Of a stretch of DNA of 46,110 nt, positions 34,701 to 42,905 are shown one piece after another (position 1 is the stretch's first letter; the number at the start of each line of letters is the position of its first letter). The notes beneath the pieces are model-generated. The model was given only the letters and a program-made list of their open reading frames with translations. It had not been told where the DNA came from and searched no databases. A program made the position numbers and the translations under genes. Source of the stretch: CAZGTQ01 sp964528575 (GTDB taxonomy: Bacteria; Planctomycetota; UBA1135; GCA-002686595); contig CAZGTQ010000439.1 in the NCBI GenBank assembly GCA_964528575.1, forward strand, positions 1 through 46,110, given 5' to 3'.

Positions 34701-37433
34701 CCGCAGGGTCCCGAAGAACTCGAGGATCGGGACCTTCACCTCCACCCGCACGCGGTCATCGAGCAGATCCAGGAATGCACTTCGAACCGCCTCCACTTCC
34801 TCCGCCATTTGCCCGGAGGCGGCGCGCTCGGTGAACCACAACCCCGAGAGGTAATCGATCGGGAACTGCAGGAGACCGTCGTCACGCGCCGTCTCGAGCA
34901 GGTGCAACATCGCCTCCAGGGAGAGCGGATGGTCGTAGCCGGAGAGGTAGTACGCCGACCAGAAGACGAGCGGGTACTCGTCCGCCTCGAGCATGCGCCG
35001 CATGCTGCGGAGGATGCGCACCGCGCGGCGGTCGGATTCGGCGATCGGGGCTCGCCACGTCTGGCTGCGGGCTCTTGCCGAGCCCAGTGAGTCGCCGGAC
35101 AGGAACAGGGCATACATGCGGAGGCGGATCGGACGACGACGGTCCTCGAGCACGTCGAGCACAATGCGCAGCGCGCGATCACTCTCGCTGGCTTGCAGAG
35201 CGCGGAGCGCATCACGCGCTCCAGGCTGCTCCACGACCTGCTCGAGCACCTCGACGAAACGGGTGGACGTCAGCTTCAGGTGCCCCGCCACCAATGCCGC
35301 TTTGCGTTCCAGCTCCGAGGACGGCTCGCTCTCCCGCAGGATCTCCGCCACGTGGTTCACGAGGGCCTCGTCGCCGCGAATCAGGTGAGCCAGATTCTCC
35401 GCCAGTCCGGGTGCGACCGAGCCGAGGGTCTGTCGGAGGCGATCGCGCGAAGAGATGAGCTTCTCGTCCGTCACGAAACGCAGCAGCGCGCGCTCCCAGT
35501 GCGACTCGTCGCGCTGCTCCAGCTCCCGGCGTATGTGGCGTAGAGCAAGCTCCTCGTCTTTGGTCCGAATGGCGCCGAGGAGAGCTAGAGCGAGCCTGTC
35601 GCGCCGATCCTCGCGGGCGACCGCGTACAGCGCCTCGAGCTTCTGTGGGTCGGCGTGCTCTGCGTACTTCTGGAGAAAGTGCCCCGCGGCATCGGCAAGG
35701 CCCGCGTCCGCACCAACGACGAGGGTATACGCAGTCGGTAACGCGGACGCCGCCTCTGACATGCCGAGCGCGAAGAGCGACGCGACTCTCAGGCGGATCC
35801 GCTCCTCGTTCCAGTAGGGCTTGGGCGCACCGATCCAGACGTCGAGTACGTTCGGCGATCCCGCCCTGAAAGAAGCCATCTGCCGGAGCCAGGGGTCGCG
35901 GTTCGGGTTCCTCGCGAGCCGATCGTCGCGCGGATCCAGGGTGAGCTGGAGAAGGACCTCTTCGACCTCCGCGTCCGCGTGCTTCGCCAGACAGTGCAGG
36001 AGCGCGAGGAAGACGTCGGGGTCGCGATTCTGCCGCGACACGTACTGGAGGAGCCGCTCCGTCAGGTGCGGGGACGCGCCGCCGTATCCAGCGGCCAGCG
36101 ACGCAGCGGCGGCGCGCCGCACGTCCGGTTCCTCGTCGTCCACGAGGCGAAGGAGCATGCAACGGATGAGCTCTTCGCGTCCACCGATGGCGAGAATACG
36201 CTCCAGTGCGGCGATACGCGTCGGTCCAGGCTGCTCGGTCCCGAGGACTCGGCGGACGAGCTCCCGCTCCTCCGCATCGAGCGTGAGCATGGAGTCCTGG
36301 CTCGAATCGTTCGCGAGCAGACGCTCGAGCGCCTCCGCCAGCGCGTCCTGGCGCTGCGCGTCGCGGAAGGATGTCCTGCGCCGCTCCGCAAGCGCTGCCA
36401 CGCGGCGTTGCTCCGAGGGCAGCGCGTCCGCGAGCACGGCGTCCAGGGATGCCGCGTCCGTGGCGCTCCGCACGCGCGCCTCCAACTCCTCGGCGCCCGA
36501 TGCACGAACTCCCATGGCCGAGTGCAGCCACGGGTAGCAGAACGAGCCCGCGGCAGCGACCAGCAGGACTGTCAGTCCGGCACCGTACACCGTTTGCCGG
36601 CCAAACCGGATGGTGCGAGAAGCGCCCGAGAATACGCGCGGGAGGTTTCCTGTCGAGCTCCGTGTCTCCTCGAGCGTCCGCTCGAGAACCGCGATCGACC
36701 TCCGGACGACCGATCGCGGGTCGTCGCAGATCGCGCTGGAGATCTCCGCGAAGATGGCCTGTCGGATCTCGTCGAGGCGCTCTTGCACCGAGCCCGCGCG
36801 ACGTCGAGCCGGTCTCCGCTCGCTTGTTTCCCATGCGGGATCCAACGCCACACGAAGTGTCAGATCGACTACCTGGGCGGCACCCGTCGCCGGACGCCCA
36901 CTGGCCTCGGCTCGGCGAGCGCGCTCCACGTCGTAGGCCAAGCAAGGCTCGGAGAGCACGAAGCGGAAGGGCGCCGTCACGAGAACCTCGGATGGCTCGA
37001 GCCCGTCGAGAGAAGTTCCGTTCGAAGCCAGCTTCTCGAGATCGTTCAGTAGCTCGAGGACCGTCCGCACGCGATCGATGATCGTCGTCTCGCCAGCTTC
37101 CAACACGATGCGCCCAAGCGCTCCTTCCACCGCTTGCGATCCGATCAGGTCGAGGAGAGAAGCGCCCTCGACTCGTTCGAGCACGTAGTACTCGCGCTCA
37201 CCGAGCCAGCCGCGATCGAGGATGGGGACGATTCCGCGGCCCCCGCACACCGAGAGCCAGACCAACTGGTCGTGAAGCTCCTTCTCGGCTCGCGCGCACG
37301 AGGTCAACTCTCGGGCAACGAATCGCACCAAGGTGCGCCGCCGCAGGCCGATCTGCTCGGCGTGGTAGAGCTCACCGAGCCGGCCGCGCCCCGCAGGACC
37401 GCCGAGGCGGTAGATGTCGTTGAAGTGCGCCAC
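31749..37433 (-). CDS. 1894-residue pseudokinase-TM-HEAT/TPR-like protein
   Basis: A very large protein. Residues 1 to about 270 follow a kinase fold (GGPAGRGRLGELYHAEQIGL; YYVLERVEGASLLDLI) but have no HRD, no DFG and no clear VAIK lysine, so it is a likely pseudokinase. A membrane helix at about 278-298 (AGLTVLLVAAAGSFCY) is followed by some 1500 residues of helical repeats: HEAT-like (EEPDVRRAAAASLAAGY; DPLVRSAATRALSRLG) and a TPR-like block (about 1180-1330; LEPRQYWSRRVSLALRSAD). The repeats would be a periplasmic or cytoplasmic scaffold depending on topology. The ATG at 37433 is 31 bases downstream of the vWA gene and is probably in one operon with it. No domain indicates an enzymatic activity. 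Confidence 0.85.
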   Translation of the reverse strand: MAHFNDIYRLGGPAGRGRLGELYHAEQIGLRRRTLVRFVARELTSCARAEKELHDQLVWLSVCGGRGIVPILDRGWLGEREYYVLERVEGASLLDLIGSQAVEGALGRIVLEAGETTIIDRVRTVLELLNDLEKLASNGTSLDGLEPSEVLVTAPFRFVLSEPCLAYDVERARRAEASGRPATGAAQVVDLTLRVALDPAWETSERRPARRRAGSVQERLDEIRQAIFAEISSAICDDPRSVVRRSIAVLERTLEETRSSTGNLPRVFSGASRTIRFGRQTVYGAGLTVLLVAAAGSFCYPWLHSAMGVRASGAEELEARVRSATDAASLDAVLADALPSEQRRVAALAERRRTSFRDAQRQDALAEALERLLANDSSQDSMLTLDAEERELVRRVLGTEQPGPTRIAALERILAIGGREELIRCMLLRLVDDEEPDVRRAAAASLAAGYGGASPHLTERLLQYVSRQNRDPDVFLALLHCLAKHADAEVEEVLLQLTLDPRDDRLARNPNRDPWLRQMASFRAGSPNVLDVWIGAPKPYWNEERIRLRVASLFALGMSEAASALPTAYTLVVGADAGLADAAGHFLQKYAEHADPQKLEALYAVAREDRRDRLALALLGAIRTKDEELALRHIRRELEQRDESHWERALLRFVTDEKLISSRDRLRQTLGSVAPGLAENLAHLIRGDEALVNHVAEILRESEPSSELERKAALVAGHLKLTSTRFVEVLEQVVEQPGARDALRALQASESDRALRIVLDVLEDRRRPIRLRMYALFLSGDSLGSARARSQTWRAPIAESDRRAVRILRSMRRMLEADEYPLVFWSAYYLSGYDHPLSLEAMLHLLETARDDGLLQFPIDYLSGLWFTERAASGQMAEEVEAVRSAFLDLLDDRVRVEVKVPILEFFGTLRLSDATEVVAREVMNWADEALELAAITYLARFPVGSKAETALLDMLEWGATPDVSLAALAVLRDHGSSDVAEVVSLVFEESKIPELSFELAHALVDYGRPVEHDKLLDSLRRWLVATETGSTTTGLRTSVGRSVHARIGFSVLREIPGNTMTDALAEWIVDMELEGRSLVVPLGLLILRLTDAERGPEVFEEALAHLGVPFEEFLEQFEAAAIAHLEHSEWLASGSFTQAEVDTILGYLCEEFPLVPSVYRTRARIGRVESDAVYFPDELVEASPPDSPIRKLLDDQARVVQDYESAIKWRDSSARSLRLELAAYLERLGQTARTESIYRAHLREEPDDVSVWLNLVDLLASDGRTEEAFETLATLRASSRVALEPRQYWSRRVSLALRSADNAAIASLGLELFRDPTLAGDTDSLVQTFSPLMGSLFQQRLDHDASLDELVSEVRTVLLHQLHFSFSRSVREEAALHLGWLGGWDSDVAGEVASVLLNVAQGDLAAEVRARAVLGLHHLDAPAARDRAREACDQDDPWLQAVGAWVLLRRDPDEAVLVVGGWLDGRDHARVALALDLVDVWNVGGHDERLHRILREHEAPALRARSATVLAERRLRGLELGVEPLDLAARYDEDPLVRSAATRALSRLGHAGTIERASSIVERALKESRSGVVEMAELADALFALAHDGQEQSFDLLVRLEAMERARLDELLADPIPAAMARNLGDEEWGDIADELAHVGRIDEAREAYQTALSLDPDDWEWIEKLDLISRGLPPVSERRSPSLTGEFGSRVGPLVSWAHVHVLAAVELRRTSAVRPPSLHDRATLLDGTLDGLAAPMRLLPDMFGLGGGVAEALTQRTSQAAHFLADRVLMTRLRSALDLIETYPDFDLDALRGARWFESSLPAPALSYSQRTLLDILSDQNMLGDAFGSRQPRVIEDAASLSGALPLIDALISVGGAPERTADLVVGRSLTSLAAQRHRLREWLRSVSSDD

Positions 37434-37464
37434 GCGGTTGGAACGCTCCCCGTGCTCCCGCGAG

Positions 37465-40104
37465 CTAGCGCTCGCCGCGGATCACCGTGCAGCGGCCGTG
37501 GTTCTCCTCGGCGAGCCGACGCAGGAAGACGAGGTTCGAGTCGGTCATCTCGATCGTGACGACGTTGAAGCGGATCCCATGCATGCGGTTGCGCTCGCGC
37601 ACCCACATCAGAAGGGCCTCCATGTCGGTGATGCCCTTCGTCGGGGTGCCGTCGGTGATGAAATACACCGTGTCCACCGTCGACTCGTGGTTCTGGTTGT
37701 GCAGCCCGGCGTCGGCGAGGTCGAAGATCTCCTCAAGACACAGGTGGATGTCCGTCTCGTGGGCTTCCCCCAACTGCTGATAAGTGAGCCATTTGATCGC
37801 CGAGCGCTTGGACTCGTCTGTCGCGTGGAGGATCTGGTTCACCTTGTCCCATCGCGATGTCAGCCGCGCGAACATGATGAGATTGAAGGCGACGTTCTCG
37901 ACCAGCTCGTGCTGGATGATGCGGATCAGCTCCTCGCGAACGTATTCCGCCTTGGGAATGCGCCGCCGGGCGCCCCCGGTCACCTGGATCGTCTGCGACA
38001 TGCTCTTCGAGATGTCGACGAGGAACATGAACTTCTTCGAGTAGATCTTGCCGAAGGACCGCGGGCTCGCGCTGAGCGTCCGCAGCTCCGGAGGACTCGC
38101 CGCCACTTCCGTAGGACCCGTCTGTTTGCTACCCAGCACTGCCCACCATTGGCGCCACGCCGCGGGGTCGTCCGACTTGTGTGGTGCGCGCGATGCGGGG
38201 CCGCTGATCCAGACGAGGACGTCCAGAATGTCCTCCCGAAGCCGGCCGTTCTCCTTGTCCAGGCGCTCGATCAGCACGGGCAGGGAATCCCACCTCGCTG
38301 CTCCCCGGAAGACGTCGATCGACGCGATCCGCACGTGCCACGAATCGTCGTCCAGCAGGGACTCCGCGACCTCGCGACCGGACTCGGGATGGAGCAACGC
38401 GAGGGATCGCAGCGCTTCGGCGCGAACCAAGTGCGAGAAATCTTCGGTGTCGGCGAGGAGAGTCGCGACCGCAGATGGGTCGCCGAGCTCGCCGAGGGTG
38501 CGCGCAATCCCCGCTCGGATCCGATCGGTCGCGTTCTTGTGACTGCGCAGGTCGATCAACTCGGGGATGAGCTCCTCCGCAGAATCGCCGAATGCACCGG
38601 CGCACCGGATCAGGAGCTCCCAGTAGCGCTCTTGCCTCCTCAGTCGCGCTGCCGAGCTCATTTCCTGCGCGATCATCGCGGCGGCCACCGGGTCCTGCAC
38701 GCGTCGAAGGGTCTCGACGGCGCTCAACGCCTCCACGCCGCCCTCGGACATCACCTCGAACAACTCGCGCACGGCGGCGCCAGGCTCGACATGGCGCAAC
38801 GTCTCAATCGCAGAGAGTCGGACGTTCAGAGGCAGGTTCTCGCGGTCTTCCCATACATCTTTGAAGTCCTTCAACACGGCTCGAGAGTCGCGGACACCCT
38901 GCTGCTGACTCGCCGTCGGCTGAACGAGACGTCCGCGAGACTTGAGCACCCACTCGTGCCAGCGCTTCGTGAGCTGCGCCTCCGTGACCTCGAACACGCT
39001 CTCGATCGAGTCGGTCACGGAAGCTCCCTCCCGCTGCAGGTCCAGGAAGCGGCGAAAGGACTCCGGGCCGTAGAGACCGTGCAGGTAGTTGACCAGGCTC
39101 CAGGCCGCGACATGATGCTCGAAACTCGTGTTACCCCCTGACGGGTCCAGTCGGACGAGCTCGGCGACCGTAGGCGCCTGGGCCGCTCGCCCGAGCCGAT
39201 ACATCCGCCCCTTCCAGTCGTCGGCCTGCCAGTCGTCAGCAGAGCGCATCAGCTCCGAGCTTTCACAGAAGAAGACGCCCTTCTCCGCCGGCAGCCGCAG
39301 CTCGAAGTAGTGGGCAACGCCCATCTCTAGAAACTTCGGCACGAAGGCGGAGCTCTGGTATCGGCCGTCCGCCCACATATAGCGGGTCAGGAGCGCCGCG
39401 GCGGTCCGGTGAACCGTGACGGCCTGGACCCACTTGTCGGCGGGCAGGACGTCGTCGCGGAAATACTTGTCGATGTTCCGCTGGTCGTTTCCATCGATGG
39501 TGACTCGTTCGGGGCCGCGCATGATCCCCGTCGCACCGTCGTGCAGCATGGCGGAGAGCCCGTAGCTCCGCGGCTCGGAAAGGACGAACACCTCGATTCC
39601 CGGGACGCCGTAACGGATATCCTCGTCCGCGCCGATGCCGAGGAACTGCAGGAAGCTCTCCTCGAGTCGCGTCAGGCGATCGAGGTAGAGGAGAGTCCAC
39701 TCGTGGGCTTCGACCTTGACCGAGAGGTCCACCTGCTCGGGGTACCGCAGGGCGAGGGCCTCCAGCTCGCTGTTCAGCTCCGCGAGCTCTCGCTTCCTGA
39801 GTTCGGACGCGCGCAGGTCGCAGACGAGGTAGAAGGTCGGCGTGCTGGCTTCGACGGCCGCGCCAGGAAGCCGCTCGACCAACGTCGCGATTGTCGGAAC
39901 GCTAAAGGCGCTACGGCCGCCGCCCCATACCTTGGCGCGCCACTCGGCGTGCTTCGGGTGCCCGGCAACGATTGCCGGTGCACCGTCGCTCTCGACAACG
40001 GGCGCTTGGACCGGAAGCGCGGCGGACTCCACGCCGGATGCTGCCAGTAACAGAGCCACCCCGGCGGAACCGAGCACGTTCCGACGGCAGACGAGCTGCG
40101 TCAT
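37465..40104 (-). CDS. Exported peptidase-MA-like, HEAT and vWA protein
   Basis: An 879-residue protein. A Tat-like signal (CRRNVLGSAGVALLLAASG) begins it. A region around 60-400 resembles the DUF1570/peptidase-MA family (FVPKFLEMGVAHYFELRLP), but the HExxH zinc motif is not seen, so it may be inactive. HEAT-like repeats follow (about 420-640; RIRAGIARTLGELGD). A C-terminal vWA domain starts near 690 with a full MIDAS: DISKS (about 694), the Thr region, and FITDGTP (about 810). MIDAS domains bind divalent metal and protein ligands. The ATG at 40104 follows TTGGAGGGG. It is the first gene of the leftward pair with the pseudokinase/HEAT protein. Confidence 0.85.
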   Translation of the reverse strand: MTQLVCRRNVLGSAGVALLLAASGVESAALPVQAPVVESDGAPAIVAGHPKHAEWRAKVWGGGRSAFSVPTIATLVERLPGAAVEASTPTFYLVCDLRASELRKRELAELNSELEALALRYPEQVDLSVKVEAHEWTLLYLDRLTRLEESFLQFLGIGADEDIRYGVPGIEVFVLSEPRSYGLSAMLHDGATGIMRGPERVTIDGNDQRNIDKYFRDDVLPADKWVQAVTVHRTAAALLTRYMWADGRYQSSAFVPKFLEMGVAHYFELRLPAEKGVFFCESSELMRSADDWQADDWKGRMYRLGRAAQAPTVAELVRLDPSGGNTSFEHHVAAWSLVNYLHGLYGPESFRRFLDLQREGASVTDSIESVFEVTEAQLTKRWHEWVLKSRGRLVQPTASQQQGVRDSRAVLKDFKDVWEDRENLPLNVRLSAIETLRHVEPGAAVRELFEVMSEGGVEALSAVETLRRVQDPVAAAMIAQEMSSAARLRRQERYWELLIRCAGAFGDSAEELIPELIDLRSHKNATDRIRAGIARTLGELGDPSAVATLLADTEDFSHLVRAEALRSLALLHPESGREVAESLLDDDSWHVRIASIDVFRGAARWDSLPVLIERLDKENGRLREDILDVLVWISGPASRAPHKSDDPAAWRQWWAVLGSKQTGPTEVAASPPELRTLSASPRSFGKIYSKKFMFLVDISKSMSQTIQVTGGARRRIPKAEYVREELIRIIQHELVENVAFNLIMFARLTSRWDKVNQILHATDESKRSAIKWLTYQQLGEAHETDIHLCLEEIFDLADAGLHNQNHESTVDTVYFITDGTPTKGITDMEALLMWVRERNRMHGIRFNVVTIEMTDSNLVFLRRLAEENHGRCTVIRGER

Positions 40105-40381
40105 GTGTCACCCCTCCAAGAATCTCCCGCAGATCCACCTAAAAGCTTAGCGGATCCGCTCGCCGGTGGGGAGAGCGCCCGAAGGCCGGCTCGCCGCTGT
40201 CGCCGTATCTGCGCGGCAGCTCGGCACTTAGAAACACGCTCGGGTCCCGCAGCCGGCGGTCGCCCGGACTCGCCGCGCTAGGCCAGGAATGGACGATCCG
40301 GCGTCTTGAGCGTGTTCGCGCTCGCGCTGACGCGTCGGCAGGAGTTCCACACGGGCGTGCTCTGCGGGAGCGGGAGCGCGC
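40105..40381. other. Intergenic region upstream of the vWA gene
   Basis: This 277-base gap holds the ribosome site of the vWA gene and, on the minus strand, a possible -10 (TAAGCT) near 40147. I found no sigma-54-type site, tRNA or repeat. No gene is supported. Confidence 0.4.
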
Positions 40382-42544
40382 TCAGGCGCCCGCGCCGGGC
40401 GGCGCGCACGCGGACTCGATCCGCTGCGCCAGCACCTCGGGCGAGATCGGCTTCGTCACGTACTCGTCGAAGCCCGCGTCGAGCGCGCGGCCGCGCGACT
40501 CGCGCTGGCCGTAGCCGGTGAGCGCGACGAGCAGCATCGACGTTCCGCCCTGCAGCGCGCGCAGCCTGCGCGCGACCTCGTATCCGTCGGCGCCCGGCAG
40601 ACCGATGTCGACGACGGCGACCTCGGGCCGCTCGCGCGTCGCGAGCTCGATGCCGCGCTCGCCGTCGCTCGCCTCGAGCACGCGGTGGCCCTGGAGGACG
40701 AGCGCGGCGCGCAGGCTCCTGCGCACGTCGTCGTTGTCCTCGACGAGCAGGATGCGCCGACTGACCGAACCCGCGGGCGCCGCCGGCGCCTCGCCGTCGC
40801 CCTCGCGCGGCGCCTCGACCGTCGGGAGCCGCACCTCGAACGTCGCTCCGCGACCCGCTCCGTCGCTGCGCGCCACGATCGTGCCGCCGTGCTGGTCGAC
40901 GAGCGCCTTCGCGAGCGTGAGCCCGATCCCGAGCCCGCCGAGGCTGCGGTCGAGGGAGCGCTCGCCCTGCACGAACAGGTCGAACACCTGCGCGCACAGC
41001 TCCGGCGACATGCCGACGCCGGTGTCGGTGATCGTCAGCACGGCTTCGCTCCCCCGCCGCCGCACGTCGATCTCGATCCCGCCGCCCGACGGCGTGTACT
41101 TGAGCGCGTTACCGAACAGGTTGCCCACGACCTGCTCCATGCGCTCCTCGTCGGCGCGCACCCACGCCGTGTGCGCGTCGACGCGGACGTCGTGCCGGTC
41201 GAGCGACCCCGACGAGCGCAACTCGTCCGCCACGCGCTCGACGAGCGCGCCGAGGTCGAGCGGGCGCAGCGAGAGGTTGACCTTGCCGTGCGTCACGCGG
41301 CTGACGTCGAGCAGGTCGTCGACCAGACGCGCCATGTGCTTGATCTGGCGCTCGATCACGTCGTGCGCGGTGTGCGCCGTCTCCTCCTCGTCGCCGCCGA
41401 GCTTCAGGAGCTGCACGGCGGACGCGAGTGCGCTGAGCGGGTTGCGCAGCTCGTGGCCGAGCATCGCGAGGAACTCGTCCTTCGCCTTGTCGGCCCGGCG
41501 CAGCGCTTCCTCGCGCTCGCGGGCGGCGTGCGCGCCAGCGACGAGCGTGCGGCTCACGGCGCGCACCTCGGCGACCCCGCCCGCGAGAGGCTCGACGACG
41601 GGCAGCCCCTGCTCCAGCGAGCGGGCGACCGACGCGAGCGCCGTGATCGGCGCGGTGATGCGCCGGCCGATGACGAACGCGAGGAGCACCGCGATCCCGC
41701 TCGCGGCGAGGATCCCGAGCGCGAGGACCAAGAGCATCCGCTCGGTGCCCGCCTCGACGACGGACGCGGGGATGCCGAGCGCGACGCTCCAACCGGTCGC
41801 CGAGGAGCTGTTGTACGGCGAGTACACGGCCGCGCCCTCGAGCGTCAGCCCGTGGAACCAGCCCTCGCGATCGTGCGCGAGCGCGGCGCGCAGGTCCTCG
41901 GACGCGAGGCGCCCGACCGTCGCCTCCGGGTTCATCGTCCGCGCGACGATCTGCCGCTCGCCGTCGAGCACGACCCCGACCCAGTCGGGAGGCAGCCGCT
42001 GCACGTTGAGGATCTCCATCACCTGGGCCGGGTGCACGACGGCGGAGAGGACGTAGCGCGGCTCTTCGAGTTGCGGCATCGGGATGCTGACGACGAAGAG
42101 GAAGCCCTCGCCGACGGCGAACAGGTTGCCGACGGCCGGCTTGCGCGTGCGCAGCGCATGCTCGAAGCTCGCTCGGTCCGCCACCGGCGGCACGTCGGCG
42201 CCGAGCGGCACCGCGGGGTCGACGACGTCGATCCCGGACGCGCGCGAGAGGACGATGCGCCGCCAGTGCGGTTGGCTGGCGAGCGTGCGTTCCGCCTCGT
42301 GGTGGAAGGCCTGGAGCTCGTCGAGCTGCAGGTTCAGCGACGTCGCCAGCACCTGCAGGCTGGTCGTGTTCGACCAGAGCTCGGAGTCGACCGCCGTGAG
42401 CAGGGCGCGCGTGCGCTCGGTCGCCCCGCCCCGGAAGACGGCTTTCTCGCGCTGAACGGCGAGCCACCCCGCAGCGACCGCGAAGACGACCATCGGCGCC
42501 AGCGCGGCGAGCGTCAGGCGCAGCAGGTGGGAGCGCAGCTTCAT
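40382..42544 (-). CDS. Membrane hybrid histidine kinase
   Basis: A 720-residue protein. An N-terminal membrane helix and a second one at about 265-285 (LLVLALGILAASGIAVLLAF) bracket a periplasmic dCache-like sensor. HAMP-like sequence follows, then HisKA with the phosphoacceptor His in LAMLGHELRNPLSALASA (about residue 363), a HATPase (NLFGNALKYTPSG; DTGVGM; GGLGIGLTLA) and a C-terminal receiver (LLVEDNDD; VAVVDIGLPGADGY; YVTKPI). No DNA-binding output is present, so it likely phosphorelays to another protein. It is downstream of the peptidase and the small protein on the same strand, 51 bases after the latter. The ATG at 42544 has no strong ribosome site. Confidence 0.93.
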   Translation of the reverse strand: MKLRSHLLRLTLAALAPMVVFAVAAGWLAVQREKAVFRGGATERTRALLTAVDSELWSNTTSLQVLATSLNLQLDELQAFHHEAERTLASQPHWRRIVLSRASGIDVVDPAVPLGADVPPVADRASFEHALRTRKPAVGNLFAVGEGFLFVVSIPMPQLEEPRYVLSAVVHPAQVMEILNVQRLPPDWVGVVLDGERQIVARTMNPEATVGRLASEDLRAALAHDREGWFHGLTLEGAAVYSPYNSSSATGWSVALGIPASVVEAGTERMLLVLALGILAASGIAVLLAFVIGRRITAPITALASVARSLEQGLPVVEPLAGGVAEVRAVSRTLVAGAHAAREREEALRRADKAKDEFLAMLGHELRNPLSALASAVQLLKLGGDEEETAHTAHDVIERQIKHMARLVDDLLDVSRVTHGKVNLSLRPLDLGALVERVADELRSSGSLDRHDVRVDAHTAWVRADEERMEQVVGNLFGNALKYTPSGGGIEIDVRRRGSEAVLTITDTGVGMSPELCAQVFDLFVQGERSLDRSLGGLGIGLTLAKALVDQHGGTIVARSDGAGRGATFEVRLPTVEAPREGDGEAPAAPAGSVSRRILLVEDNDDVRRSLRAALVLQGHRVLEASDGERGIELATRERPEVAVVDIGLPGADGYEVARRLRALQGGTSMLLVALTGYGQRESRGRALDAGFDEYVTKPISPEVLAQRIESACAPPGAGA

Positions 42545-42595
42545 GCACGGCCCCGGGATCGCGGAGGGCGCTGCAAGCGGGCAACTCTCGGGCCG

Positions 42596-42874
42596 TCAGG
42601 CGCCCTCGCTCTGTCCGCACTGCTCATTCCGCTCGTTCTGCACGTCCTGCTTACGAATCGTCCCGGTCGTGCGGACGACGAGCGGAACCCCGTCGATCTG
42701 GTCGGGCACGTCCGCTTCCTCGTCGGGCGCCCGCTCGAGGCTCACCTGCACCGCGTAGACCCCGTCGCGACGCGTGATCCCGACGCTGCGGACGCGGCCG
42801 AACCGCTCGAGGACGCGGGCCGCCTTGTCCTTCGCCGCACGGGCGGCGCGCAGCCCTTCGTCCACGTCGGCCAC
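42596..42874 (-). CDS. Small protein resembling the peptidase prodomain
   Basis: A 92-residue protein with the pattern VRSVGITRRDGVYAVQVSLE ... VPDQIDGVPLVVRTTGTIRK. This matches the N-terminal domain that precedes many bacterial trypsin-like proteases (a short alpha/beta module ending in IDGVPVxV...GxI). A similar but divergent module is at the N-terminus of the adjacent peptidase. A free-standing copy could inhibit, chaperone or recruit the protease (inference). The start is GTG at 42874. It lies 31 bases after the peptidase stop. Confidence 0.7.
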   Translation of the reverse strand: MADVDEGLRAARAAKDKAARVLERFGRVRSVGITRRDGVYAVQVSLERAPDEEADVPDQIDGVPLVVRTTGTIRKQDVQNERNEQCGQSEGA

Positions 42875-42905
42875 GGCAACGAAGCTACTGCGCTCCGCTC
42901 CCCCG

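Noticed and set aside
37465..40104. Active metallopeptidase in the vWA protein
   Set aside because: The DUF1570/peptidase-MA-like region shows AHYFE but no HExxH motif, so catalysis is not claimed.
40278..40381. Extra coding sequence after the hybrid kinase
   Set aside because: The open stretch is a shadow frame that continues past the kinase stop; no domain or start is evident.
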